A DNA stretch of 64,000 nt, taken from Ceratopteris richardii (Eukaryota; Streptophyta; Polypodiopsida; Polypodiales; Pteridaceae). Position 1 is the stretch's first letter. Every line of letters begins with the position of its first letter. The DNA is taken from the NCBI GenBank assembly GCA_020310875.1, contig CM035441.1, positions 82,195,878 to 82,259,877 on the forward strand. Direction: 5' to 3'. Positions 14,001 to 26,567 of this stretch are shown one piece after another. Below the pieces are notes generated by a model. The model was not told the origin of the DNA. It did not search any database and saw only the letters and a list, made by a program, of their open reading frames with translations. A program made the translations under genes and the position numbers.

Positions 14001-14524
14001 CAGATCCATAGATGGAGTGAAACTTTGATTCCATTGATCACCTGCCTCACTATTTTCTCTTCATTTATTTCTTCTCCAATGCTTCCAAGTTGATATGCAA
14101 TGTCCTTCATCCTAGTGATAGAATCAGTCACATTCTACTTAGGCATCTTCTTGAGTGTTGTAAATTCCATCCGTAGTTAGTTCTTCCTTGCCTTAGTACT
14201 TGATCAAAGGAATGCTTCAAGAGCATTCCAAGTTTTTGGTGATTTCTTAAAATTACTAATGTGTGGAAGTAATGAATGAGACATAGAGTTGAAAATAGAT
14301 GACCTTGCCAAAGAGTCTTTTGGGCACCATGAATTTAGTCTTTCCTACTCCTCATGTTGGTTGACCCTTGTTTTTGAGTATTGGCATCATCTCATCTCCA
14401 GATATTTAACCATAGAAAATCCTTCATTGGAGATAAGCTTCAATTGTGAGTATCCATTATTATTAATTACCCTAATCTAGTTGTTCAATAGATGAGGGGG
14501 ATCCTTCACCCATGATGCTTAGTT
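11100..14524 (-). pseudogene. Copia B reverse transcriptase, integrase, protease and gag, fossil
   Basis: From left to right on the plus strand this runs RT to gag. RT similarity lies at about 11100-11900. The integrase tail is at 12087-12329 (PKVEKCILISYE, VVFDEK) and a basic linker at 11874-12077. The protease end with GAG-pre-integrase entry is at 13127-13387 (NEVQTRDDTQNPMEKIGNVK). A glycine- and lysine-rich gag tail lies around 13585-13833, with gag toward 14500. The region is heavily broken but collinear. Confidence 0.82.
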
Positions 14525-14536
14525 GCTCTAATATGA
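14525..14536 (-). other. Primer-binding site of Copia B
   Basis: Read on the minus strand, TCATATTAGAGC follows the LTR end by one base. It matches the methionine-tRNA-type site, as in the other Copia elements here, with small differences. Confidence 0.65.
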
Positions 14537-14537
14537 T

Positions 14538-15048
14538 TGTGAGTATGATGATGGGTTATGTCTAGAAATGAGTTCGTGTTGCAACAATCTTGCTCTACAC
14601 GAGCCAAGACGACTTTAGGGATGCTTAATAGGCTTCCGTAGCTTCCTAGATATGCATAGATAACCATCAATTCCTTTCGAACATCATTTCCAAATACTTG
14701 CATCAAAGACAAATAACTTCCACTTTGCAAGGATTGAAGAAACCTTTTATTTTGGGAAGAGAAAATCACCAAAATATGATCAAAGCTCCCAACTTTGTAT
14801 GAATTGACTAGAGAGCTTTAGTACATCTATATTTGAAGTTTCTACCTAGCTAATGCAAGTTATTTAATGATTTTAGGTAAACCATACAATGAGAAGTAAA
14901 TCTAATTGGGGGGTCACCTCGGCTTTTTGGAAGCAAGATGAAGTGTAGAGATGGTAAACTTGAATCATTCATATCTTGAGATCTATTGATCAATTGAAAA
15001 TGACACTTGATATATAGATACATAAATCTTATATCTAACTTATACAAG

Positions 15049-15118
<70 letters not shown>

Positions 15119-15637
15119 ATAGCTAAGTTATATAGAGAAATGGATCAAAGAATGTCATTGTGTATGTCAAGGTGCAGTAGCAGCAAACAAAGAATGGCAA
15201 CACAAGATAAGTGAATCAAAATATATATGGTACTGAACATATGATACATGGGAGATATGGACTACTCTCACTCCTATTGATTACAATGTAGGCTCAAAAT
15301 CTATATTCAAAGTTTAGTGAATAGTTCGAGATATCTTGCATCTTGAAGAAGATGTTTTGATATATAAATTCAAATTTGAATATGATGATTCATCTACCTA
15401 AAAGTAATCCTAGACCTTAGGGATGAATTACATTCGATTCATATCTAAGTGTTCATGGAATCACCTTCGTATTATCACAAGATTCCATATCCATTTATCT
15501 TTCTATAAGTATCTAAGACAAGTCTAAGGATGAATCTTAGGACTTTATCAACATAAGTTCACATATTTTATGTGATGAAAGGTGAGAGTAATCCAAGAAT
15601 TGTATCACAGTTCTCAAGTTTGCTAATCACAACCACA
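14538..15637 (-). repeat. 5' LTR of Copia B (1100 bp, with microsatellite)
   Basis: Aligns with 9283-10324 from TGTGAGTA to the terminal CCACA. It is 58 bp longer, and the (AT)n tract at 15052-15115 that is absent from the partner LTR accounts for this. Confidence 0.9.
15052..15115. repeat. (AT)n microsatellite inside the Copia B LTR
   Basis: An uninterrupted 64-bp AT dinucleotide run. The matching place in the partner LTR (about 9795-9810) has only short AT-rich sequence, so the run grew after the element inserted. Confidence 0.95.
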
Positions 15638-15642
15638 TCTAT
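15638..15642. repeat. Right target-site duplication, TCTAT
   Basis: Copy of 9278-9282, directly after the LTR end. Copia A1 sequence resumes here. Confidence 0.88.
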
Positions 15643-16507
15643 TTGTGTGTATATAAAGATAGGAGATGGTTTGAATGTCATACAAAGGATGAAAAGGCAT
15701 ATGCAAGAGGACTTCAAAATGAGTGATTTAGGTGAGCTCACATTCTTCATAGGTATGTAGTTCATATACACTGATGAAAGAATGTTGTTGACTGAGAGGA
15801 TATATAATCAAGACCTACTTCTAAAATTCAAATTGAAGAATACTAAGCCATCATTTACACCTTTGGAGATGAGTCATAAACTTAGTCTTTTTGAAGGTGA
15901 GGAAATTCAAGACCTTAAAGAATATCAAAGCTTGGTTGAGAGGTTGATCTATGCTAGTGATACAAGGCTAGATATCTCATATAGTGTAGGAGTGCTAATC
16001 CAATTCATGCACTAACCAAGAACACAACACATGGAATCAACTAAGAGACTATTGAACTACCTCATGGGAGCATTCAATGAAGGTGTATTCTATCCTTAAT
16101 CTTCATATATATTCAGATTCATATTAGGTAGGAGCAAAGTATGATAGAAGAAGTACCTTTTGTTACTTAGCATTTGTAGGTTCAAAGCTAGTGTCATGGA
16201 GTTCCAAGAACAAACCAATAGTTTATTTATCCTCAATTCAAGTAGAGTATACAACTTTGATACCATAACAATGCAAGATGGAGTATGCTTAAGAGAATTT
16301 TACTTAAATTTGGGACTTGTGAGTTCAAAACCTCACATATTTGTAGACAATGTAAGCTTTATGCACTTATCAGGAAACCTTGTGTCTCATGCAAGAACCA
16401 AACACATAGAAGTTTATTATCACTTCATGAGGAAGAAGCTCATGGAAAAAGAGATTCACGTATCTTTTTTTCCAACTGAAAAACAAGTAGCAGATACGAT
16501 GATATAG
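15643..16507 (+). pseudogene. Copia A1 reverse transcriptase end and RNase H
   Basis: Continues A1 to the right of the nested insertion. Motifs include EDFKMSDLGELTFFIGM near 15710-15760, EYQSLVERLIYASDTRLDIS near 15920-15980, and an RNase H tail with FVDNVSFMHLSGN, ARTKHIEVYYHF and EKQVADTMI up to 16507. Broken at several points. Confidence 0.88.
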
Positions 16508-16605
16508 GGACTTGACGGGATAAATCTTTGTAGATTTAGATCAATTACAGGTATTCAACTTATTAGAGAATGAAGAATCAAGAATACCTTAGCTGGAGGG
16601 GGATA

Positions 16606-17642
16606 TGTTGGATCATCAAGCTTACAATATCCTTGAGATGTATTTTTTCTACAGCAAATCATTATTTTGAATATGTCTACATTTCCCATTGAAGAGTTTT
16701 GCATTTATGCTCATTGTTTGGTGTTTGATAATAATCTTTTATGATCACTTACTTATTTAAAAGCCTAGAGTTTTTACATGTGTGAGAGGATAAAAGAGAA
16801 GCCCTATTTTCCACGAATTTGAGATTGTTAAGATTTCTGATAAATCAATCATTGAGTCAAAAAAAATTAGAACACACTAGATCTTCACTTTTCCTAGATT
16901 GTAGAAAAGTAGATTGATTCATTCTAACAAACTATCCGGCTTCTGATTGAATTTAAAAACTGATTGTGAACATCTTGGAACGCTTCAAAAGCCTATATGA
17001 AGACTTCCAATCAATTTTACATTCCATTGAGGCAACATACATACATGTTTGGTCATCATTGTCTTGCTCCTTCATTTCTTTGCACCTTCATCGTCAACAA
17101 CAATTATTTTGTAGAAGATGGTTCCTCTCTACAAAGCTACAAATTGCATGAATGAGTATGCATTGGAAAGCAATTAGTAATGTGAGAAATATGCAATTCA
17201 AGGTCTTTGGGTCTATCTTGCACAACCCTAATAAATAAGGGGTACCTTTGTTGGCTGTTAAGCTTCTCCTTGGAGCATAAAGTGATAATTATTTGTACTT
17301 TTATGAATTTTGGATACTCACCCTATGCATAACATTCCTCCAAAAGGAATGTTTCTAATTGTAACCATGTTGGATGCTCTGTGCATTTGAAGTTAGGTGT
17401 TTCATCCAAAGATAGCAAGGTTTTTGACTTAGTCAAAGCAAAAACATATCTATTTTGTATCAAATCTTTCTCATTGATGTGAGAAAAAACATAGTGTATT
17501 TTATTGCACCAATCACAAGCCTATAAGTTCTATTAGAATCTCCAAAATCTCAAAATTTGGTCGTGTGCTAGTTGGCTAGACCAACCTTCATCACTTTGCA
17601 ACTCACGTTTATACCTCCAACAAGCTTCTCCAACATGATGCA
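16606..17642 (+). repeat. 3' LTR of Copia A1 (about 1037 bp)
   Basis: Starts TGTTGGATCATCAAGC after a purine-rich tract ending at 16605. It aligns along its length with the LTRs at 32184-33201 and 35151-38198 (the latter minus its LINE). The right end at 17642 is set by alignment to those copies and is good to a few bases. Confidence 0.85.
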
Positions 17643-18400
17643 TCTAATGAATAAATTTCTACCCATATTTGTGAAATTATTCAGCCAAAGCTACCAAGTA
17701 AATGTCTATATATTTCAATTTATATTTCCCTAGTACAATCAAGGACAACATCAATGTCCTATCTTGATTAGCAAGCACAGTGGAGTGCTCTAATTGACTA
17801 ATCACATATCTCATGTACTCTATGAAGAAATTTTTAATCCACAAGGATTCACTTCATCCATATTTAGGCCCAGTCTGAAATTTGGGGGCTCAATTTTTAA
17901 TGGAGGTCATTGCTGCTCAATATTTTTCCATGCATTGGACTTTGTGGGGACATAACATATATCATCTGCCAATATCATTGCATCAAGGCCACTATAGAGG
18001 GACATCAAAAGATACTCTTTACTCTAGGCACTATAGGATTGTGACATAATAGTTTTATCATCACAAGCTCTTAAACAGTGAATCTTGTTTGTATTTTCTT
18101 CTCTACATTGGGGACATTTGTGATGATCTATAAATTCATTTCTATACAAAAGAAACAATAATTTGTACATGCATGGATCCTCTGCATGCATGGACATGAG
18201 AAATACAATATTTTTGGATCATTAATAGATCCTTAAAAAAAATAATTTGTACATGCATGGAATACAAAATACAATCAGTTTGAATCATGAATTAGTTGTA
18301 TATCACTTGAATGCACTAAGCCTCTTTCATGTGATTTATATACTTCAGCAAATAAGAATTATAATCATTGATCATACTTATACAGTTGCAAGGGGATTTT
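17643..18400 (-). mobile_element. CACTA (En/Spm) TNP2-like transposase fragment, copy 1
   Basis: Minus-strand translation shows a zinc-binding-like start (DHHKCPQCREENTNKIHC, near 18080-18130), then WK.IEQ near 17930. Next comes PPNFRLGLNMDEVNPCG near 17850-17890, then MLSLIVLGKYK near 17720-17760. These follow the order of plant TNP2-type transposases of CACTA DNA transposons, whose usual phrases are RLGL..DGFNPFG and MLSLLIPG. Stops and frameshifts interrupt it. It is cut at 17643 by the Copia A1 LTR. It is clearly related to 20560-21150. Confidence 0.72.
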
Positions 18401-18624
18401 ACTACATAGTTACAATTTTATTGCAAGGGGATTAGTGGGGTTTCAAGAAGTCTTATTGAGATCAATAGTTGATGGAAAGGTTTGTATGCATTGTAATAGG
18501 TTGAAACCACTCCATCTAAATTTTGATCCATCCCTACCCTTATTAGGGCTAAAGTGTAAACAAATAAGTTTTTATTGATGTGTATTGTAGTTGTAGATGT
18601 CGTGACTTACATGTAAATATATGC
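18401..18624. other. Spacer between the two CACTA copies
   Basis: No coding content. It probably belongs to the 5' flank of copy 1, since it lies upstream of that transposase start on the minus strand. No second terminus was found in it. Confidence 0.4.
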
Positions 18625-21200
18625 CACTACGAAAAACTCAGTATACTTATGGGCATCACAATACACATCTAAAGTCATGTGGACATTCAATGAAAAGCAT
18701 CAAAATAAGCATTATAAAGATTATCTAAATGTGCATTGATAGATATTTTTTGTGTTACTTCAATATAGCTCTAGTGATAGTGGTCCAAATATGAGCCTCT
18801 GAATACAATTTATTAATCTCACAAATTAAAAAGAAGTGTCACTATAATAATCCATATAGGCGTCAGAATAGGCGTCAATACCATTAAAAAGAAAATTTTA
18901 CTAGGTTTGTGGAGGCTAAATTAGTTTTACATATGTAGAGGTCTATAGAGAATTAACTTGCAGAAACCCAAAGGTCATTCTCATAATGTGGGGATGATGA
19001 ATTGTCAAAGATAAAGATGTCTCTTCACTTTATGATCTAGATCATATTCAAAACTCAAAAGTATTTTATCGACACAGGTACCAAAAATGTATCATTGTTT
19101 GCTCTATTATCCTCTTCTTAGACTTCTTGAGTATCCTAATGTGCTTTTCAAGGAGGAGGTTCTATCATATCACATTGTATTTGAAGGAGCAATTAGGTCT
19201 AAATTAGGTATGGTTTCTAGTATTTCATGATTCTCAAACACTTGTTTCCTTGTTGGATCCACTTGTATGACATACCAAAAGCTTTTATCAACATTATATT
19301 GCACAAAAACTATTTGTTTGTATTGTTTTGTAAATGCAAACATGTCATGCTAATGATACTAGAATTTTGTTCAATGTATTGTTCAAATACATCAAGATCT
19401 TTTTAAACAGTTGTAGCAAGCGATGATCATGTTGAACCATTTCACATTGAGTAGAAACATATTCAACCACAGAAAAGAAATCTTCAAAATATCCTTGATC
19501 ATAATCAAATGATCTAAATTAGAGATTCGATCCTTTGTATCTCGTGCACTTGGTCTACATGTTTGTATGAAGCTCACAAGTACACAACAATTTATAGTGG
19601 TACGATCTTTATTGGTTTGGCCGACTCAAAATTATTTTCCATATGCCCATAATGATTGTATCTATGATACCTCCAATCACATCCTTTAGTAGAAACGAGT
19701 CTAATCAATTCACATGATTTCTATATAATACTTTGAATCTCAAGTTCAAAACCTTCCTTGATAGGAATCGGCAATATGATCAAAACAAAATTATACCAAT
19801 CATGATTTTTTCGTAGAAGAAGATCCTTTCACTCGAGTGAAGATATCCTTCATAGATTGCATACATCTAGTTGGAATTCTAAAGTGCAAACGATTGATTT
19901 TAGTCCTCATAATTCCTCTCTTTGAAGAACCCATGGTAAGTGTCGAATTTCATTACCATCTATTGTACAACATAATTGTGGCCATTCACCAATCACCTTT
20001 AGATCCTCTTTTTGTCCATAAGTATCTCTTTACTTATGATCAGTAGCTTTCCTATCTTCTTGAAAACATGCGTGGGATATATCATGTGATTGAACAATAT
20101 TTGATCCCAATATCGAAGTGAATGCAAAATAGATATTCTTTTCATTCCCATAATAGGTGACCCTTCACTTCTCTCCCACATACTACATTGATTGTGTACA
20201 TGTAAATGAACATTTCCTATCTGATCCAATCGCCCATTAGATAAATTATTTCCATGTGGAAGATGATTGTTAGCACCTTGATATATCACCTTATTTAGAT
20301 ATTTAGACCATCAAGCATCCAATAAAGTACTACAAATTGGACACACATTCTATCTATAAACTTGTAATGGTTAACATTCACCATATCGAGGGAAATTATG
20401 CATGGCTGATATCAAAATGCATTGTATTTTAATATTATGTGAATGCACTTCTCATGCATCTACTTCATCGGATCCTTTCCATAATTCATGATTCTACTCA
20501 ATGAAAGGTTTTAAGTAAACATCCATTATTTTTTTTCTTTTTGTTTCCCTATAAAAGCAATGAAAAACTCAATGCACGCTCTTGATTGCAAAGCATGGTA
20601 GAATGTTCCCATTCCCTTATCACATAGCTCATGTAATCCATGAAAAATGTTTTAATCCACTAGGATTCACTCCATCATAGTTAAGCCCAATCGTAAATTT
20701 GGAGGCTCCATTTTGATGTGAGGTCATTTTTTCTCCATATGTTTCCATGCCTTGGAGTCTTTAGGGACACAACACATATCATCCGTAGATCTATTTAATG
20801 CATTTCATTGCATCATAGCTATGATAGAGGGACATCGAAACATACCCTTCATTCCAGCAACAATAAGAAAATATTATAATAGTTTTATTAAAACAAGATC
20901 TCCAAGTGAATGTTGTTTGTAGCTTTTTTCTCTACATTCAGGATATTTTTTATGATCCAAGAATTCCCTTCTATAAAAGAAAATCATTTTTACATGCATG
21001 GATCTTGTACATGCATGAACATACGAAATACAATCTCTTTTTATCATGAATTATCTCTATATCACTTGAATGCATATATTTTAGCGAATAAAATATTACA
21101 GTCACAATCTCTGTACTTCCACGCATACTCTATAGCTATTCTTCTCTTCCTTAAAAATTAGAACTTTTAACTACTTCAAGAATGTTCTTATTTTACCTTC
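18625..21200 (-). mobile_element. CACTA (En/Spm) element, copy 2, with one visible terminus
   Basis: CACTACGAAAAACTC at 18625-18639 has the form of a plant CACTA terminus, and short repeated words (AATAGGCGTCA and similar) lie just inside it. The minus-strand transposase follows. The N-terminal part is at about 20560-21150 (VPKDSKAWKHMEKK, MEPPNLRLGL, then LNYDGVNPSG in a shifted frame). Middle and C-terminal parts lie at about 19180-20290, including KSFWYVIQVDPTRKQVFE near 19215-19270. Frames are broken repeatedly. The other terminus was not found; the minisatellite begins at about 21285. The CACTA family cuts and pastes using TNP2-type transposase; this copy is not functional. Confidence 0.72.
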
Positions 21201-21427
21201 AAATGATACCAGCGATCACTAGTCTTAAATGCAATAGATACCTCAAATGTTAAAATACAAAATTGTTTAATTTATATTTATCACAAAATTTATGCATTTA
21301 TGTGTTTATACTCATATTAATACCTAAACCCCATTTCTTCATGTGTTTACGTACATGTACTTATATAAATCATAAAGCCCCAAATTTGTAAGTATATATG
21401 TACATATACTAACATAAAGTCCTATAT

Positions 21428-21530
<103 letters not shown>

Positions 21531-21690
21531 CCTAAAGCCCTAATTTTGCATGTGTTTATGTATATATACTAACAAAAATCCCTAGTTTTATATGTTTTTT
21601 TTGTTTTTATGTATATATATCTACCAATACTTATTCTTAAACATTAAGATTTTTTATTTTTTTATGCATATATACTTATATATATTCTAG

Positions 21691-21951
<261 letters not shown>

Positions 21952-22235
21952 ATAAACAATAATTTTTCTTTTCATGTATTTATACTCCAAATTTTAAAGC
22001 CCTTGTTTTTTATTTCTTTTTCTATAAACATTTGATTATATCGATCAACCCTAATTTTTAATGTGTTTATGTATATATACTTAGATATATCCATAAACCC
22101 TAACCTTTTATGTGTTTTTGTATATATACTTATATGTATTTACATGTTATGCACATATACTAATAAATATCCTAAAACCCTAATTTTTGTTTTTATGTAT
22201 GTATACTAATATAAATTATAGACCCCTTATTTTGT

Positions 22236-22238
<3 letters not shown>

Positions 22239-22284
<46 letters not shown>
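22239..22284. repeat. (TA)n microsatellite, 46 bp
   Basis: A third dinucleotide expansion inside the ~48-bp minisatellite, again at the TATATA segment of a unit. Confidence 0.95.
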
Positions 22285-22287
<3 letters not shown>

Positions 22288-24281
22288 GCTAATTCCATGT
22301 GTTTATGTACTAATATATATCTTTAAACCCCAAGTTTTTATGTCTTTATGTATTTAGGCGTGTGCATATGCAAAAATCCTATTTCTTTGTATGTGTTTAT
22401 GTATACATTCTTGTATATATCCATAAATCTTAATGATTTATGAGTTTATGTATATATAGTAGTTTATATTATCAGACCCTAATCTTTAAGTGCTTATGTA
22501 TATATATTTGTATATATCCATAGACCCTAATTTCTTATGCTTTTATGTGTATATACTTGTATAGATCCATAAACCCTAATTTGTTATGTCTTTTTCTATA
22601 TATACTATTATATATCCTAAAACCCTAATTTTTTATGTAATTGGATATGTACTAGTATGTATCCTAAATCCCTTAATTTTCATGTATTTATCTATATGGG
22701 TATGTACTTAATTTTCATGTATTTATCCAATTGTATTTATGTAGTAGTATGTATCGTAATCTATAGGTGCTCTTGGGACTCTATATAGTACATGGGTTCA
22801 CTATTGCCAAGTGAAGAGTGAAAGCTATTAGCATTGGGGTGATTATCTATGATCAATGATGATGTATGGAGTGAAGCTCTATCTTGTTTTTCCATTGTCA
22901 TTGCATAATTGACAAGGACTAGAAATGTAGGGGGTAGTGGTTATTGACCTAAGACCAAATGAAGCCTTTACCAAGATTGATAGGGCTACTTATAGTTCTC
23001 TTTAAGTCTATAAAAGTATTGTGGCTAGTATTGATTTTGACATTTATAATGTTGTTGGAAGGTTTAAGTAACTTAGTGTTTGAGGTAGGGACAATCCTTA
23101 GCTACGCGGTTGGTGTAGCTCATTTCTATCATGTAGTAGTACAAACTTGGGACTCGCATGGCCTATACTTCCATGGGATAATCATTTGTCATGTGATCTC
23201 CTCCACACGTATAGCAAGATTTTACTATGATCACTCTATGGGTTTGTGTCTTTTCGAGGATTTCCATCATCTTTGCAGCAACCAATTTTGCAATCTCTTC
23301 CAGCAATGAAGAAGGCTTTGAAATGGTACTAGCTGGATAATCTAATCTTTTATAGAATTTTGGGTGTTCTAGTTCCTATGCTGGGTTTTCCTCAAAGTCA
23401 CTGCATATACTAACAGAATGTTCTAGGGTATTCGTCTCTTTTAGATACACATATGATGTAAGAGTTCAAGTTAAAAGTCTCTTTAGAACTAGGGAAACTT
23501 ATCTAGCATGAGTAGGTAATTCTATGGTGGGACATCTCTCAATGTATTGTTTACACATACATCCTACTAACCTCACTATTTTGTAGGGAGTCTATTTGAA
23601 TATGTGCATAAAGGATGAAGTATTATGCTTGATTCCACTTTTTGAGAAGTCTATGATCAATGCTTCATTAGTTAAGCTATCTCATGATCGTTTCTTTAGT
23701 TTAATAATTGAAACTATGGAAGTGGGGTGCCTTTCAAGCTTAATCCAAAGATCTCTTGTCGCATCAAATTAGTTTTTCATTATCTTTCGAAAGGTCTCCA
23801 AGTTCTAAAATGCTCGCTTGGTCGGAGCAAAGGGAACAACTCAGTATCTTGTACTATCCTTTTTACTCTTGTTGTTTTTCTCTCTAGTCGACTAGTTCCT
23901 TGCTCTAATCTTCCTATCTATGGATTGATTACAAAACTCACTTCAATAGTTTCTTTTGGTTTGACTCTTTGTGCTCCTCATGGGTTTGAGCATCTAGCCC
24001 TTATTTGTTTCTGATAGATAGTAGGTTTATTCAAAGGAAAGACTTTCTCTCCCCTCCAAACATGTTGTTTCTTATTGTATTTTGAAAATTGCTACATCCT
24101 TTCTAAATTAAGATCCAAATTAACTAGCCTACGTAGAATTTCTAGATCCATGAACTTGTATACTTGGAACTCATCCTTTGTGTAGGGCGTTCTGAGTGAG
24201 AAGCTCTAAAAGGAATTTTTTGTAGCCTTATTTCCATATAATTCCATGCCAACATTTTCATGTATGGATACTTTGGATGTG

Positions 24282-24286
24282 GCAAT
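24282..24286. repeat. Left target-site duplication, GCAAT
   Basis: Directly precedes the LTR start at 24287 and is repeated at 27115-27119. Confidence 0.9.
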
Positions 24287-24833
24287 TGTAATAAAGTAAG
24301 TCTATGATCTAAGGGTCTGACTGGTTCAGACAGATCTGAAATCTGACACCGTTTGGTCACTCCTGTGTATGGCCAAAGATCTCAAGACTAGACTTAAGTA
24401 TAAGTTCATGTGCTCTCTTAAACAAGTGATCCACTTAGCTTAGTGGTTAACTCTCAAGGTTATGACAGATAAATTCTTGGGTTGAACCCCCATGGGGAGC
24501 ATGGGGAGAGAGTTTTGACGAGAGAGCTCTAGAGCCTTCTAACTCAAGTTAACATGAGTTAACTTGAGTCTAGTGAGACGTAACTCGAGAGCCGAGTACA
24601 CCAACCACTAGCGGACTCTAGTGGAAGGTACTAAAGTAGTGTTTGAGATCGCTCTAGCCACTAGTAGACTCTAGTGGAAGATATGAAAGTAGTGGAGGAG
24701 ATTGCACATGCACTTGTGGACTCTAGTTACATTTGTGGCCCTTGTTGATTCGAGCAGTTATATATGCAAGCCTAAGGTTAGGAGGAGAGTCATCTCTCTA
24801 GCATGTGGTGGTCATAATTGTTAGTTTCTTGCA
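24287..24833 (+). repeat. 5' LTR of the non-autonomous element (547 bp)
   Basis: Pairs with 26568-27114 without length difference. Inside is a perfect inverted repeat with 12-bp arms ACTCAAGTTAAC and GTTAACTTGAGT (24542-24553 and 24558-24569). A short internal direct repeat around ACTCTAGTGGAAG also occurs. Both are kept in the partner LTR. Confidence 0.93.
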
Positions 24834-24834
24834 T

Positions 24835-24846
24835 TGGTATTAGAGC
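24835..24846 (+). other. Primer-binding site of the non-autonomous element
   Basis: TGGTATTAGAGC, methionine-tRNA type, one base after the LTR end. This fixes the element on the plus strand. Confidence 0.82.
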
Positions 24847-26567
24847 TTCAGCTTTCATGGAGACCTTGTGGGGGACTGTCACCTTCTTTTCAAGCTCTTA
24901 GGGAAATCTCCAAATGATCTTCATCATCTTTTCTAGGAGCATATTGCTTCAGATTCTCATCTTCTCTACGCAGAGCATATTGCTCCTCTATCGTCAAATC
25001 TGGACAGTAATAGTTCTCTCTATTGTAAGTTCGGTAGTAGAGATAAAAAATTTTATAGCTCCCTTTGTGCACGGCAATCTGCGGGGTTCAGTCTCATGAC
25101 CTCGTGGAAGACTACAGCCTACTATAACCACAAATGCAAGCACCATATGTTGTGTAGCATATCTTTATTTTATTTATTTACTTCTGCTCTTTTCCTACCC
25201 AAGCAAAAGCACGAACTACAAAAATTCAATTCTTTGACTCAAAGAAATGCACAAGAATTGAATTCCCAAAAAGGAGTCATAAAGATTGAATATAGGCATG
25301 AACTTAGTCTCAAATGAAGCATTGTTTGAGTAAAAACTCATCAGTAGAATATCACTGGGTCGACAGACTGATGTTGGATACCATACTAGTATCTTGTGGT
25401 TGGATTATGTTTAGATTTACTCGATGAATCTTTTTGATAATCGGGTTCCTTTCTCTTAAAGATAGAAAAATAAATGCTTCAATACCTTGTTGAAATAGAT
25501 CTTTAAGAAGTTAAAGTCTTGAGCTAAAGTCTTGGGTCATCAAGTACTTGACTCTTAGCAAGTTTGTATCTTAGAAGTTTGAATTAGTTATACAGATCTT
25601 TAGTTATTAACTTTTTCTTTCCAAATCTTTTGGAATTGACTCAGATACACTATCTGATTCCTTTCCCAAAAAACTAGGGTTAGCTAATTGGAACTAGATA
25701 ACTAAATTAAACATCCTGGATAGATGTTGTGATAAGAACTTATTCATTCTTCAAAAGATAACAAGTCCAAGATTGACTTATTCATTTGGGTCTGCTTCCA
25801 GCTACTAGCATACCTCTAATGACTTTCTACAGTTTAATAAACTCTAAAACAAGGAAGTTAGGAATTGATCATCAGATTGAGAATTCTTAAGAACTTTTAG
25901 CTAAAGTCTTTGAGAATAGTATCCTAAGTTGGATGATTTCCATTTTGAGTTTGACTTTGTCAAGATATAGCAAGGTTGATAGAAAGTAAAATGGAAAACT
26001 TTCTTCTACAGTTTAGATATGATTTTCAAGCCCATTAGGATTGAGTAGTCCTCAAGTCGAGTGAAGAAATCAAGTAAATGTTGGTTGGGAGTTAACTATT
26101 ATACAAGCATCCAAGTTAGATGTTTGGATCAACCAAACTTCAAGCTTTCCAAATTAAATTCAAGTGAATCAAGAGTTCTCAAATTCTTGATAGGGATAAA
26201 ATCCCACCTTAGTTACTAAGTCCATGCACCTGTCATGCTCAAAAATGGACTAGTAAATTGCATCCATCCATTTTCATATGTTTGTGCCTAGAACGCACAT
26301 CGAGAAACGGTGAAGTGGCTAGAAATGTTTTTAGATCCACCCTTATTATTCATTCCTTTGTACTTTGACCAGTTTATCAAATTGCAAAGCGGGATAGTGT
26401 TTTGAGTCATTTGGCTAGGGATCCCACCACAGAGAGGAGACATGTTCTTCTAGTTTTAGAACATGACCATGTTCTTCCGGTTTAAGAACATGAGGTTCGG
26501 GGGTTGCCTACGGTTCTATATATAGTTTTATTTTCGAGGACCAAAATCTTTTCCAAGGGGGAAAGAA

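Larger units (their letters stand above)
9283..15637 (-). mobile_element. Minus-strand Copia B nested in Copia A1, fossil
   Basis: A structurally complete but broken element of about 6.36 kb. In its own direction it has a 5' LTR (14538-15637), a primer-binding site (14525-14536), gag (about 14500-13580), protease/GAG-pre-integrase (about 13480-13127), integrase (about 13100-12087), reverse transcriptase (about 11900-11100), RNase H (11079-10384), polypurine tract (10325-10337) and a 3' LTR (9283-10324). Both ends show TG...CA and the TCTAT duplication is exact. Left and right LTRs differ by roughly 15-25% by eye plus one microsatellite, so the insertion is old. Many breaks are present. Confidence 0.92.
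6520..17642 (+). mobile_element. Copia A1, plus-strand fossil split by another Copia element
   Basis: Parts in order are a partial 5' LTR (about 6520-6971), primer-binding site (6973-6984), gag (6994 to about 7950), protease/GAG-pre-integrase/integrase (7974-8949) and reverse transcriptase (8974-9282). The minus-strand Copia at 9283-15637 intervenes. RT end and RNase H follow (15643-16507), then a polypurine tract (16593-16605) and the 3' LTR (16606-17642). The LTR family (start TGTTGGATCATCAAGC) recurs at 32184 and 35151. It has many breaks besides the nested insertion and looks ancient. Its right LTR abuts CACTA-like DNA. Confidence 0.88.
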
